Shown piece by piece: positions 36,710-45,666 of a stretch of DNA of 64,000 nucleotides (position 1 is its first letter; the number at the start of each line of letters is the position of its first letter). The notes beneath the pieces were generated by a model that was not told the DNA's origin, did not search any database, and worked only from the letters and a program-made list of their open reading frames with translations. Made by a program: the position numbers and the translations under genes. Source of the DNA: Chryseobacterium sp. LAM-KRS1 (lineage in GTDB: Bacteria; Bacteroidota; Bacteroidia; Flavobacteriales; Weeksellaceae); assembly GCF_013184525.1 (NCBI RefSeq), contig NZ_JAAOIZ010000004.1:1-64000 (forward strand), given 5' to 3'.

Positions 36710-37909
36710 ATGGGTCATAAAATTGCCATAACAGGAATGGGCATCATTTCTTCCGTTGGCAACAACGTGGAAGAAAATTTTATTTCGCTGACAACAGGCC
36801 GGCATGGCATTTCGGACATCCAAATGTTTGAAACCCGCCATGCAGGACACATTAAAACAGGTGAAATAAAACAGTCTAATGAAGAACTTGTACAACACCT
36901 TCAGCTGAATGAAGACAACAATGTTACAAGAACCTCTTTATTGGGAATGATTGCTGCAAAAGAAGCTGTAGAAAATGCAGGAATTTCCGATATCAATGCC
37001 TTCAGAACAGGCCTGATTTCCTCGACAAGTGTCGGAGGAATGGATATTACTGAAAAGTATTTCTACAACTATGAAGACTTTCCTGAAAAGCAAAAATATA
37101 TTGACGCTCATGATGCAGGAAACTCCTCTTTAGCCATTGCAGATTATCTGGGCTTAATAGGAATGGTATCAACAATAAGTACCGCATGTTCATCGGCAGC
37201 GAATGCGATCATGATGGGAGCTAAGCTTATTAAAAATGGGGTGCTGGATCGTGTGATCGTAGGCGGAACAGATTCTTTATCCAAATTTACACTCAATGGG
37301 TTTAATACCTTAATGATCCTAACCGATTCTTACAATACTCCTTTCGACCAGAACAGAAAAGGATTGAATCTAGGTGAAGCAGCAGCTTTTCTGGTGCTGG
37401 AGTCTGATGAAGTTGTAAAAAAAGAGAATAAAAAGGTTCTTGCCTATCTTTCAGGTTATGGAAATGCTAATGATGCCCATCATCAAACCGCGTCGTCTGA
37501 AAACGGACAAGGTGCTTATCTTGCGATGCAGCAAGCATTAAAGGTTTCCGGAATCGACAAAGAGGACATTAACTACATCAATGTTCATGGAACAGCCACT
37601 CCCAATAATGACTTGTCGGAAGGAATTGCAATGATCCGTATTTTCGGAGAAGGAAATGTTCCCGAATTCAGTTCCACCAAAGCTTTTACAGGGCATACAT
37701 TAGCCGCTGCAGCAGGAATAGAAGCAGTTTATTCCATTTTAGCCATTCAGCACGGCATTATATTTCCGAATTTGAATTTTAAAACTCCTATGGAAGAATT
37801 CAACCTGGTTCCGGTTACTGAACTTAGGAAAAAGAATATCAACCATGTCTTATCCAACTCATTTGGATTCGGAGGAAACTGTTCAACCCTAATTTTCTCC
37901 AAGCCATGA
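36710..37909 (+). CDS. Beta-ketoacyl-ACP synthase (KAS II type)
   Basis: 399 residues, full length. Catalytic residues: Cys160 in ISTACSSAANA, His in VHGTATPNNDLSEG, and His in AFTGHTLAAAAG. It is followed with a 4-base overlap by the nucleophile-less homologue, the layout of a ketosynthase/chain-length-factor pair, as in the ApeO/ApeC and type II polyketide systems. Probably builds the polyene chain. Confidence 0.92.
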   Translation: MGHKIAITGMGIISSVGNNVEENFISLTTGRHGISDIQMFETRHAGHIKTGEIKQSNEELVQHLQLNEDNNVTRTSLLGMIAAKEAVENAGISDINAFRTGLISSTSVGGMDITEKYFYNYEDFPEKQKYIDAHDAGNSSLAIADYLGLIGMVSTISTACSSAANAIMMGAKLIKNGVLDRVIVGGTDSLSKFTLNGFNTLMILTDSYNTPFDQNRKGLNLGEAAAFLVLESDEVVKKENKKVLAYLSGYGNANDAHHQTASSENGQGAYLAMQQALKVSGIDKEDINYINVHGTATPNNDLSEGIAMIRIFGEGNVPEFSSTKAFTGHTLAAAAGIEAVYSILAIQHGIIFPNLNFKTPMEEFNLVPVTELRKKNINHVLSNSFGFGGNCSTLIFSKP

Positions 37910-38967
37910 GTTCAGTGTATATCAATGGGGCTTCATGTATTTCGGTACAGGATACATTAGCTGAAGATTTTTTTGGTCAGTTCAAACCTGAAAACTCTGT
38001 ACCAATTGTAAAAGCAATAGAACCGGCATATAAAGAATTCATTCCCGCAGCAATGATCAGGAGGATGTCTAAAACGGTAAAAATGAGCTCTGTCGCATCT
38101 CACTACGCCTTGAAAGAGGCTGGAATAGAAAAACCGGATGCCATTATTGTAGGAACCGGAATGGGCTGTTCTCAGGATTCTGAAAAATTCTTAAAAAATG
38201 TAATCGACAATCAGGAGGAATTTTTAACTCCAACTTATTTTATTCAGTCGACGCACAATACCGTAGCCGGCCAGATTGCTTTGGCTCTACAATGCCACGC
38301 TTATAATTTTACTTATGTCAATACTTCTTCAGCTCTAGAGTTTTCCTTACTGGATGCCAAACTTCAGCTTACCGATGATGAGGCTGAAAATATACTTGTT
38401 GGCTCTACGGATGAACAGACCGAAAGAACAATGGAACTTTACCAGCTCCGCCACATCATTAAAAAAACCGAACATTTTCCTGTTGATTTTTTAACATCAA
38501 CAACAAAAGGTGTACTATGGGGTGAAGGTTCAAGCTTTTTTGTCATTGGAAAAAATAAGACGGAAAATTCTTATGCCCAGATCAGGGACGTTCAAATAAC
38601 CAATAAACTTGAACAGCAGGAAACCGAAAGATTTATTGAAGCTTTTCTCGTGAAGAATAATCTTTCTTTTACCGATATTGATGCCGTAATTTTAGGATTC
38701 AGTGGCGATCAGGAATCGGATACGTATTATAAAACAGCAATGAACCTGTTTCCTGAATCAGCATTGCTATATTATAAACATTTAAGCGGAGAATACAATA
38801 CGGCAAGTGGTTTTTCAACATTTATGGCATGTCATATTCTGAAAAATCAACAAATCCCGGAGATCATGATGATCAATTCTATAAAAAAGAATGCGATTAA
38901 AAATGTGCTTTTGTACAATCATCTTTTAGGAAATGATCATAGTTTGGTATTGTTAGAAAAGGTATGA
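37906..38967 (+). CDS. Chain-length-factor-like ketosynthase homologue (inactive)
   Basis: 353 residues with the thiolase fold, but the nucleophile elbow reads YVNTSSALEFS. In gapless alignment with the preceding ketosynthase, Thr140 replaces the catalytic Cys. The first His motif is LGFSGDQESD and the second is HLSGEYNTASG, so both catalytic histidines are gone. It should form a heterodimer with the preceding ketosynthase and set chain length or gate the acyl tunnel. ATGA overlap with that gene supports a fixed stoichiometry. Confidence 0.85.
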   Translation: MSSVYINGASCISVQDTLAEDFFGQFKPENSVPIVKAIEPAYKEFIPAAMIRRMSKTVKMSSVASHYALKEAGIEKPDAIIVGTGMGCSQDSEKFLKNVIDNQEEFLTPTYFIQSTHNTVAGQIALALQCHAYNFTYVNTSSALEFSLLDAKLQLTDDEAENILVGSTDEQTERTMELYQLRHIIKKTEHFPVDFLTSTTKGVLWGEGSSFFVIGKNKTENSYAQIRDVQITNKLEQQETERFIEAFLVKNNLSFTDIDAVILGFSGDQESDTYYKTAMNLFPESALLYYKHLSGEYNTASGFSTFMACHILKNQQIPEIMMINSIKKNAIKNVLLYNHLLGNDHSLVLLEKV

Positions 38968-39125
38968 TAGGATAAAAGGACGGAATTTTTAATCTTTACA
39001 TTTCAAAATCGTTAAATTGTAAGCGGGTAACACCTAGTATGTTCTCAATTTTTTAGATTTTTCGTTCGGCTGTGTCAAACCCCGGATGAAAAATTTCAGA
39101 TTGGAAGTTCAAAAAAAACAATACA

Positions 39126-39878
39126 ATGAAGCACTATTCAATGATCCTATTTTATATTTTCTGTAATGTATTTATCTATGCATTTCACGGGAGCTTTTGG
39201 GTATATATATTCTGCTTTTTACTTTTTTCGGCATTTGTGGTTTGGGGTTCCTTTGATATTAAGCTGGGCTATTTTGTGAATAGCATTACCCATAAAAAAA
39301 CAAAAGTTAAAGAGGTTGCCCTTACTTTTGATGACGGACCGACTGAGTTTACACCTCAATTTTTAGATCTGCTTCAGGAACATCACATCAAAGCAACATT
39401 TTTTTGTATTGGAAAACAAATTGAAAAATATCCTGATACGTTCAAAAGGATTATTGCCGAGGGTCATAGCATTGGAAACCATACGTATACCCATTCTAAC
39501 TCAACGGGTTTTCTACCGACAGTAAAAATGACTGATGAAATAGCAAAATGTGATGAAATAATTGCCTCTGTGGGAAACACCACAACCGTATTATACAGGC
39601 CTCCATTTGGAGTGACCAATCCTTCCATAGCTAAAGCAATTAAAAGAAGCGGAAAAATAAGTATCGGCTGGAATGTACGATCGCTAGACACCGTTATAGA
39701 AGATGAAAGGAAAATCTACAAAAGAATTATATCTAAAATAAAACCCGGCAGCATTGTGCTTCTTCACGACACTTCAGAAAAGACCTATCGTGTTTTGGTA
39801 GATTTATTGCTATTTTTGAAGGATAAAAAGTATTCTGCTTTTACTATTGATTCAATTATAAAATCAAATAAAAAATGA
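39126..39878 (+). CDS. Polysaccharide deacetylase (NodB-like) family protein
   Basis: 250 residues. Two N-terminal hydrophobic segments (residues 5-48) anchor it in the membrane. The NodB core follows: ALTFDDGP (Asp69, Asp70), the metal-binding HSIGNHTYTH (His119, His123), YRPPFG and the C-terminal GSIVLLHD. All catalytic features of a carbohydrate esterase family 4 enzyme are present. Substrate unknown. It overlaps lolA by 4 bases, and a 158 bp spacer with no clear promoter separates it from the ketosynthase genes. A deacetylase is not part of the known flexirubin chemistry. Confidence 0.88.
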   Translation: MKHYSMILFYIFCNVFIYAFHGSFWVYIFCFLLFSAFVVWGSFDIKLGYFVNSITHKKTKVKEVALTFDDGPTEFTPQFLDLLQEHHIKATFFCIGKQIEKYPDTFKRIIAEGHSIGNHTYTHSNSTGFLPTVKMTDEIAKCDEIIASVGNTTTVLYRPPFGVTNPSIAKAIKRSGKISIGWNVRSLDTVIEDERKIYKRIISKIKPGSIVLLHDTSEKTYRVLVDLLLFLKDKKYSAFTIDSIIKSNKK

Positions 39879-40501
39879 CTAAAAATATTGCTTTCGGAGC
39901 ATTTTTATTGGTTTCAGGTTTCTTTTTTGCTCAAAACACAGCAATGACAGGAACGGAGGCAAAGGCGTTTGTAACGAAGGTATCATCTGAAACCCAACAA
40001 ATCAAAACGTTGCAGAGCGACTTTACCCAAACAAAAAAAATGGATTTCCTGGATAAGAACATTGTCACCTATGGTAAGATGTCTCTTAAATCGCCCAATA
40101 TGCTAAGCTGGAAATACACCAAGCCTTATCAATACAGCATTGTTTTTAAGGAAAATAAAATCTTTATCAATGATCAGGGGAAGAAATCCTCTGTTGATGC
40201 AAAAAGTAAAACATTTGAAAAAATTAACAAACTTATTGTTGGAAGCTCCAATGGAAAAATGTTTAGTGATCCCGAATTCATCGTCACTTATTTCAAAAGT
40301 TCTGCTTACAATATTGCAAAATTCACTCCTAAATCTGCTCAGCTCCTGAAGTACATTAAACAGATCGAACTATATTTTCCTAAAAATGAATCCACCGTTG
40401 CCCAGGTCAATATGCTGGAAGCATCAGGAGATACGACGAATATAGTTTTCAAAAACACAAAGATCAATGCCCCGATTTCTGCATCAGAGTTTTCTTTATA
40501 G
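39875..40501 (+). CDS. LolA-like outer-membrane lipoprotein carrier
   Basis: 208 residues. Signal peptide MTKNIAFGAFLLVSGFFFAQ, then the LolA beta-sheet core: IKTLQSDFTQTKKMDFLDK, GKMSLKSPNMLSWKYTKPYQYSIV. General LolA carries lipoproteins through the periplasm. Copies inside aryl polyene clusters are thought to carry the lipidic pigment itself to the outer membrane. It overlaps the following lipoprotein gene by 35 bases. Confidence 0.88.
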   Translation: MTKNIAFGAFLLVSGFFFAQNTAMTGTEAKAFVTKVSSETQQIKTLQSDFTQTKKMDFLDKNIVTYGKMSLKSPNMLSWKYTKPYQYSIVFKENKIFINDQGKKSSVDAKSKTFEKINKLIVGSSNGKMFSDPEFIVTYFKSSAYNIAKFTPKSAQLLKYIKQIELYFPKNESTVAQVNMLEASGDTTNIVFKNTKINAPISASEFSL

Positions 40502-41102
40502 TACTCTTCTACTGTTTTTCATATCCTGTAAGACCTATCAGCTTACTGATGTAAAACCTGCACCAGGAACTGAGAAATCTGTTGAGAACTTATATTTTTC
40601 TTCAAAAGAAGATTATGTGTATAAATGCCAGATCGATATTTATAAAAATCACGTCAGTGGAATTCTTATCATAAAAAGGATCAACGAAACGACACATCGC
40701 GTGGCATTGACATCAGATTTTGGAAATAAACTTATTGATTTTGAAATTTCGGATCAAGATTTCAAAATCAATTATATCATTCCTGATCTCGATAAGAAAA
40801 TCGTGAAAAACTTCCTGAAGAATGATTTTCAACATCTTCTGAAGCAGACCTATCCGGTACAGGAAAGTTTTGAAAATGATCAGTCAAAGATTTTTGTCTC
40901 TCAGGAAGACCACAACAAGTATTATTTGTTTTTTGATAAAAAGGACGGCTTGCTTCATCAGATCATATATACAAGGAATAATAAAGCAAAAATCGATTTT
41001 AGTTTTGAAGCAAAAAAACATATATTCGCGGATAGTATCAATCTTCAACATAAAGATTTCAAGATCAATATAAAGTTAGTTCAAATAACAGAAACCGAGT
41101 AA
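40467..41102 (+). CDS. Lipoprotein of the pigment operon, function unknown
   Basis: 211 residues. Signal peptide II with lipobox FFISC (Cys21). The long overlap with lolA is supported because the hydrophobic signal region begins inside the overlap and no later start would keep it. The mature part is beta-rich, with no motif I can name. Its place right after lolA suggests a LolB-like or pigment-receiving role in the outer membrane; aryl polyene clusters often have a lipoprotein (DUF3261) in this place. Homology to that family was not demonstrated. Confidence 0.78.
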   Translation: MPRFLHQSFLYSTLLLFFISCKTYQLTDVKPAPGTEKSVENLYFSSKEDYVYKCQIDIYKNHVSGILIIKRINETTHRVALTSDFGNKLIDFEISDQDFKINYIIPDLDKKIVKNFLKNDFQHLLKQTYPVQESFENDQSKIFVSQEDHNKYYLFFDKKDGLLHQIIYTRNNKAKIDFSFEAKKHIFADSINLQHKDFKINIKLVQITETE

Positions 41103-41105
41103 CAG

Positions 41106-41477
41106 ATGCAAACCATTCTTACAGACTTTTATACTCTAAAATCGTACGACAAAGCGGAAAACGGAAGCTTCGTTGCCCATATCAGATTAAACAGTGATCA
41201 CGAAATTTTTAAGGGACACTTCCCGGGAAATCCGGTTACGCCCGGAGTGTGCATGATGCAAATTGTAAAAGAACTTACAGAAGAGATCACCGGTTCAAAG
41301 TTGTTCTTAAAAACAGCTTCCAATGTGAAGTTTATGGCCATCATTAATCCTTTTGAAACACCCGACCTTACTGTACAGCTCGATATTAATGAGGGAGAAG
41401 ATGAGATTAAAGTAAAGAACACGACTTTATTTGGCGAGACTATTGCATTAAAGATGTCTGTACATTATAAAAGATAG
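41106..41477 (+). CDS. FabZ/FabA-like 3-hydroxyacyl-ACP dehydratase
   Basis: 123 residues. GHFPGNPVTPGVCMMQIVKE is a near-canonical FabZ/FabA signature with catalytic His38. The expected Glu position is replaced within GVCMMQ. It is the third dehydratase-type hotdog protein of the operon and the one most like ordinary FabZ. Predicted to act on polyene intermediates. Confidence 0.85.
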   Translation: MQTILTDFYTLKSYDKAENGSFVAHIRLNSDHEIFKGHFPGNPVTPGVCMMQIVKELTEEITGSKLFLKTASNVKFMAIINPFETPDLTVQLDINEGEDEIKVKNTTLFGETIALKMSVHYKR

Positions 41478-41482
41478 AAATT

Positions 41483-41968
41483 ATGAAATTCATCTTATCG
41501 CTGGTAGCCGTATTTATATTTTTCTTTCAGTCCTCTGATCTGGAGTCATTGAGAAACAGCTATGCGAAAGCCAATCAATCGAACGCCAATACTCAGTCCT
41601 TTATCAATATCGCGGAAAAACAGTCTTCAACTGATCCCGTTATTTCCGGTTATAAAGCAGCTGCACAAATTATGGAAGCCAAGGTAACCACTGAAAAAGG
41701 AAAGAGAAAATCTTTTGTAAAAACAGGTGCAACAAGTCTTGAAAGTATTATTAAAAATAATCCTAACAATATTGAATTGAGAGTGATCCGCCTGAGCGTT
41801 CAGGAAAATATTCCTAAAATTGTAGGATACCATTCCAGTTTAAAAGATGATAAATTATTCATTCTGAACAATTACAGCAAGCAGAATCAGGCTTTAAAAA
41901 GCTATATTCAGAGATTTGCAGCGCAGTCTAAAACTTTTACTCCAGCAGACAAAGCTTCATTAAAATAA
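41483..41968 (+). CDS. Small secreted helical protein, unknown function
   Basis: 161 residues. Short signal peptide (MKFILSLVAVFIFFFQSS), then alpha-helical repeats rich in Ser, Asn, Gln and Lys. It resembles a single helical-repeat solenoid (ISGYKAAAQIMEAKV, NNPNNIELRVIRLSVQENIP) and may be TPR-like. It is tightly packed between the dehydratase and the GT2 gene, so a periplasmic role in the pathway is likely, but nothing specific can be said. Confidence 0.65.
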   Translation: MKFILSLVAVFIFFFQSSDLESLRNSYAKANQSNANTQSFINIAEKQSSTDPVISGYKAAAQIMEAKVTTEKGKRKSFVKTGATSLESIIKNNPNNIELRVIRLSVQENIPKIVGYHSSLKDDKLFILNNYSKQNQALKSYIQRFAAQSKTFTPADKASLK

Positions 41969-41972
41969 AACA

Positions 41973-43139
41973 ATGACCCTTCCTGAAGTACAAAATACAA
42001 TTTCCGAAAAGAAAATCTGTATTTTAATTCCCACCTACAACAATGAAAGAACACTGGCAAGAGTTATTGATGGTGTTTTAGAATATACTTCAAACATTAT
42101 TGTGGTCAATGACGGATCCACGGATTCCACAGCTCAGATACTGAACGGCTATCCGCAAATTACAGTCATTACACTTCAGGAAAATAAAGGTAAAGGAAAC
42201 GGCTTAAGAACAGGTTTCAGAAAAGCAAAAGAATCAGGATTTCATTACGCTATAACAATAGATTCTGATGGCCAGCATTACCCGGATGACATTCCGGTTT
42301 TTACAGAAGCCCTTATCAAAGAAAAAGAAGATGTTTTGCTCATCGGTAACCGAAATATGTCTCAAGACGGAATTCCTAAGAAAAGCAGCTTTGGAAACAG
42401 GTTTTCTAATTTCTGGTTTTGGTTTGAAACAGGTATTAAATTAGAAGATACCCAATCTGGCTACCGTCTGTATCCATTACTAAAGATCCCCAAGAAATAT
42501 TTTACCCCAAAATTTGAGTTTGAGATTGAAGTTATTGTAAGATCTGCATGGCGGCATATTCCTGTTAAGAATGTCCCTGTTAAGGTTCTATATGATCCTG
42601 CAGAACGGGTTTCTCATTTCAGGCCATTTAAAGATTTTACCCGGATAAGTATCCTGAATACCATTCTTGTTACGATTACCCTTTTCTACATTATTCCAAG
42701 AAATTTTATTAATAATTTCCGTAAGAAAAGTCTCAAAAAGTTCATTAAAGAGGATGTGCTTGAAAGTGATGGCAGTAACAGAACGAAAGCTTTTTCCGTT
42801 GCATTAGGTGTATTTATCGGGCTGTCACCTTTTTGGGGATTTCAGACACTGCTTGTTATTTCCTTATCAGTATTATTTAAATTAAATAAGGTGTTGGCTT
42901 TTGTCGCATCCAATATAAGCTTACCTCCCCTTATTCCTTTTATCATAGCAATCTCTTTATTTATCGGAGCTCCTTTCGTACATGGTGAAAGCAATGTTTT
43001 TAACCAGGAATTAAATTTCGATCTGGTAAAGAATAACCTCCTTCAATATGTTATCGGCAGTATGATCCTTGCAAGCACAGCATCTGCTATTTCAGGTGCT
43101 GCAGTCTATCTTTTTCTTAATAAAGTAAATCCTGAATAA
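41973..43139 (+). CDS. GT2 glycosyltransferase fused to a DUF2062 membrane domain
   Basis: 388 residues. N-terminal GT-A domain of the dolichyl-phosphate mannosyltransferase type: ICILIPTYNNERTL, VVNDGSTDS, and metal site TIDSDGQHYPDD. The C-terminal about 150 residues carry DUF2062 with two or three helices (RTKAFSVALGVFIGLSPFWG, ASNISLPPLIPFII). The same fusion occurs in many aryl polyene clusters. It may glycosylate a lipid carrier or the pigment. It is the last gene of the right-facing arm and ends one base before the convergent DUF1648 gene. Confidence 0.88.
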   Translation: MTLPEVQNTISEKKICILIPTYNNERTLARVIDGVLEYTSNIIVVNDGSTDSTAQILNGYPQITVITLQENKGKGNGLRTGFRKAKESGFHYAITIDSDGQHYPDDIPVFTEALIKEKEDVLLIGNRNMSQDGIPKKSSFGNRFSNFWFWFETGIKLEDTQSGYRLYPLLKIPKKYFTPKFEFEIEVIVRSAWRHIPVKNVPVKVLYDPAERVSHFRPFKDFTRISILNTILVTITLFYIIPRNFINNFRKKSLKKFIKEDVLESDGSNRTKAFSVALGVFIGLSPFWGFQTLLVISLSVLFKLNKVLAFVASNISLPPLIPFIIAISLFIGAPFVHGESNVFNQELNFDLVKNNLLQYVIGSMILASTASAISGAAVYLFLNKVNPE

Positions 43140-43140
43140 T

Positions 43141-43506
43141 TTATTTAAATACAACCCCTGAAAATAACAAAAGGGTTAATATAACAGTAATAAATATCGA
43201 AACGATAACCAACACCATTTGAGCTGTTGCATAGGTCCTGGCTTTCTCGTCCTCTTTTATTTCAAAGGAAAAATTAATTTTATGAGGACTTTTGATAATC
43301 CACCAGATAAACAACAACAGGATCAGGTTAAGAATGATGGGAAAAAATAAAAACATTTTGCTGCCAAATCCATCTGTATTTTTTCCATATCCGTGGATAG
43401 GAATAATCTCGGGAATGGAATCATATACACTTACTAAATAACAAGTGTAGCACACAATAATAATAAAAGGAATACTAAATAAGATTTTAATCTTCTTCGA
43501 AATCAT
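43141..43506 (-). CDS. DUF1648-type membrane protein
   Basis: 121 residues with three hydrophobic helices. After the first helix the motif IPEIIPIHGYGKNTDGFGSK matches the DUF1648 pattern (IPxHxxxxGxxD), as in SdpI-like proteins. In SdpI relatives the domain takes part in immunity or signalling, but a protein with only this domain has no known function. It converges with the pigment arm with no terminator between. Confidence 0.75.
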   Translation of the reverse strand: MISKKIKILFSIPFIIIVCYTCYLVSVYDSIPEIIPIHGYGKNTDGFGSKMFLFFPIILNLILLLFIWWIIKSPHKINFSFEIKEDEKARTYATAQMVLVIVSIFITVILTLLLFSGVVFK

Positions 43507-43571
43507 TGAATCGTTTTTACTTATTCTCAGAATAATGTAATATTATTTTGAGCCTGCAATATAGTATTTTA

Positions 43572-43607
43572 AATAAAAAACTGCATAGCCTTTCGACTTT
43601 GCAGTTT
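43572..43607 (-). terminator. Terminator of the cytochrome-like/ASPIC unit
   Basis: AAACTGCA (43578-43585) pairs with TGCAGTTT (43600-43607) and is followed on the minus strand by TTTTTTATTT. It lies 24 bases after the ASPIC/FG-GAP gene stop. Confidence 0.8.
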
Positions 43608-43630
43608 GAAGTTATTAATTGATTGTAGTA

Positions 43631-45643
43631 CTATTTTTTAGTTACTTTCTGCGAATATAATTTGCCATTCTTATCTAATAACACGAGAATATAAGTACCT
43701 GTGTTCAGCTGTTTAATCGATATTGTATTTCTTTCAACTTTTGTCTGCAAAGCTATTCTACCGCTTGCATCAAATAATCTGGCCTCCACCGGAACGAAAT
43801 CGGCGTTGGATTTGAAATTTAAAAGGTCCGCACTCGGATTAGGATAAACTGTCAGCAGTTCTTGTGTATTTTGCACTTCCTTCACATCAAGATGTGTTCC
43901 TTCCACAACATGCAATGTTGTATCCGGGGTAACATTACTAATAACATCTACCAATCCGGAAGGCCATTTTACGACCACTTTTCCGATCGTTGTTGCTTGC
44001 CCGATTCCAAAATGAACATTAAGAGTATTCATATTCATAAAACCTACCCCACTTTGCACATCCCGAATCTGTTTACCCCATTCTCCGTAAATCTCAACTC
44101 TTGCCCCGATTCCATTTCTGTTACTCTGGGTTCCCCTCAATGTCACTTTTAACCAGTGATTAGAATTTCCGTCATTAATCATGATCGTTTGTCCACTTTG
44201 AATGTCCAGGAAGCCATCGTTATTCAGATCACCTATTGGACGCTTGTTAAAGTCAAGACTATAAGGATTAAGGTTAGGAGTGAATTGGAAATTTCCATTG
44301 CCAAACATAATTGTATTTCCAGCTCCCAATACATCGAGGAATCCGTCATTATCAAAATCATAGGTCACATATTCCCTGCTTAGATTGCTTATAATATCAT
44401 ATCCGGAGCCTGCAGATACATCAGTAAAGGTGCCGTTACCATTATTTTTCATGACTCTGCTCAACCCGTTTGAGGTAGAATTTATCCCAATGATAGCATC
44501 CATCCAGCCGTCGTTATTAAAATCCCCCCATGCAGAGGACCATGTCTGTGTAGGATTCGCCATATTAGCCGCCACTGCCACATTCGTAAACGTTCCATCA
44601 CCATTATTCCGGTGCAGCTCATCTACGTTTCCTCCTGGCCCTGAACCTCCACCACTGCATTTTGCAATATAAAGATCCATATCTCCGTCATTATCATAAT
44701 CAATCCAGATAGAACCATAATTACCTCCTGAAGGAAAATCTCCCAATCCTCCCTGGTTATGGTTCATATTAGTACCATCGTTCAAATAGAACCGGTTCGG
44801 CGCATTATCATCACATACAAAAGCATCAAGCTTTCCATCTTTATTAATATCTATAAAATTGGTACGCTGTGTCAGGAATGTTTGGGGTTTTCTGTCAGAA
44901 GTGTACCCCGTTCCATCTGTATTGGCCTTTAAAAAACAAATGCCATTTCCCGAACCATATATCAGATCATTAAATCCGTTATTGTCATAGTCTCCAGCTG
45001 CTATGCTCCAGCTAGGGGTAACTGTGGTGTTGGGAACGTTATAGGTAACCGGATTAAAAGTTCCTCCAGGCTGCTGGTAGGAGATTGCAATCTGCGTGTT
45101 ACTCAAAACGGATACAATATCATCCAGATAATCCCCGTTCATATCTACTACACAATTATTATAAGTACCATAAACATTACCGGACTGCGGGGTAAAAGAC
45201 ACCCTGTTGACAAGCGGAGCCGTTTCAGATACCGTGAAATTGAATCCTGAACTGGACCACTTATTATCAAAAACAATATAATATGTTGTGCCGGCCTGTG
45301 CTGTAAATGTTACCTGAGAAGCGTTTCCTAAAAAATCATCATTCGCCGTTACACAGGTCAATGCTCCGCAGGTGCCTTTAAATATAATCTCCCGGGTATC
45401 AACATTTTGTCCTGTAATGACTGTTGAGACGGTAACACTCCTATCCTGGGTCGCGGTATATTTGTACCATAATCCGGCCGTACCAGGCAGTCCGATATTA
45501 CATGCCGTAGTAGCTGCAGTTCCGGTAATTACAGGTGCTGTATTTGTTCCCAGCACCACATTCAATGCAGAAGCACACGTTAATTGTGCAATTCCCCAGG
45601 TTATATTGAATAACAAAATAAAAAGGGATAAATTTTTTCTCAT
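43631..45643 (-). CDS. FG-GAP/ASPIC-UnbV secreted protein with T9SS sorting domain
   Basis: 670 residues from the ATG at 45643, which gives the signal MRKNLSLFILLFNITWGIAQ; an earlier in-frame ATG would overlap the upstream gene. An N-terminal beta-sandwich is followed by an integrin-like propeller with six or more calcium motifs (DYDNNGFND, DINKDGKLD, DYDNDGDMD, DFNNDGWMD, DFDNDGFLD, DLNNDGFLD). Then comes an ASPIC/UnbV domain (NHWLKVTLRGTQSNRNGIGA ... VVVKWPSG) and a type A sorting domain (LLTVYPNPSADLLNF). Such proteins are surface-exposed calcium-binding proteins of unknown ligand. It follows the haem-motif lipoprotein after 23 bp. Confidence 0.88.
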   Translation of the reverse strand: MRKNLSLFILLFNITWGIAQLTCASALNVVLGTNTAPVITGTAATTACNIGLPGTAGLWYKYTATQDRSVTVSTVITGQNVDTREIIFKGTCGALTCVTANDDFLGNASQVTFTAQAGTTYYIVFDNKWSSSGFNFTVSETAPLVNRVSFTPQSGNVYGTYNNCVVDMNGDYLDDIVSVLSNTQIAISYQQPGGTFNPVTYNVPNTTVTPSWSIAAGDYDNNGFNDLIYGSGNGICFLKANTDGTGYTSDRKPQTFLTQRTNFIDINKDGKLDAFVCDDNAPNRFYLNDGTNMNHNQGGLGDFPSGGNYGSIWIDYDNDGDMDLYIAKCSGGGSGPGGNVDELHRNNGDGTFTNVAVAANMANPTQTWSSAWGDFNNDGWMDAIIGINSTSNGLSRVMKNNGNGTFTDVSAGSGYDIISNLSREYVTYDFDNDGFLDVLGAGNTIMFGNGNFQFTPNLNPYSLDFNKRPIGDLNNDGFLDIQSGQTIMINDGNSNHWLKVTLRGTQSNRNGIGARVEIYGEWGKQIRDVQSGVGFMNMNTLNVHFGIGQATTIGKVVVKWPSGLVDVISNVTPDTTLHVVEGTHLDVKEVQNTQELLTVYPNPSADLLNFKSNADFVPVEARLFDASGRIALQTKVERNTISIKQLNTGTYILVLLDKNGKLYSQKVTKK

Positions 45644-45666
45644 GTTTTCTTCAGGTTGTTTAGTTT

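Noticed and set aside
40467..40501. Possible frameshift between lolA and the lipoprotein
   Set aside because: Both proteins have their own complete N-terminal export signals and proper ends; the overlap is genuine.
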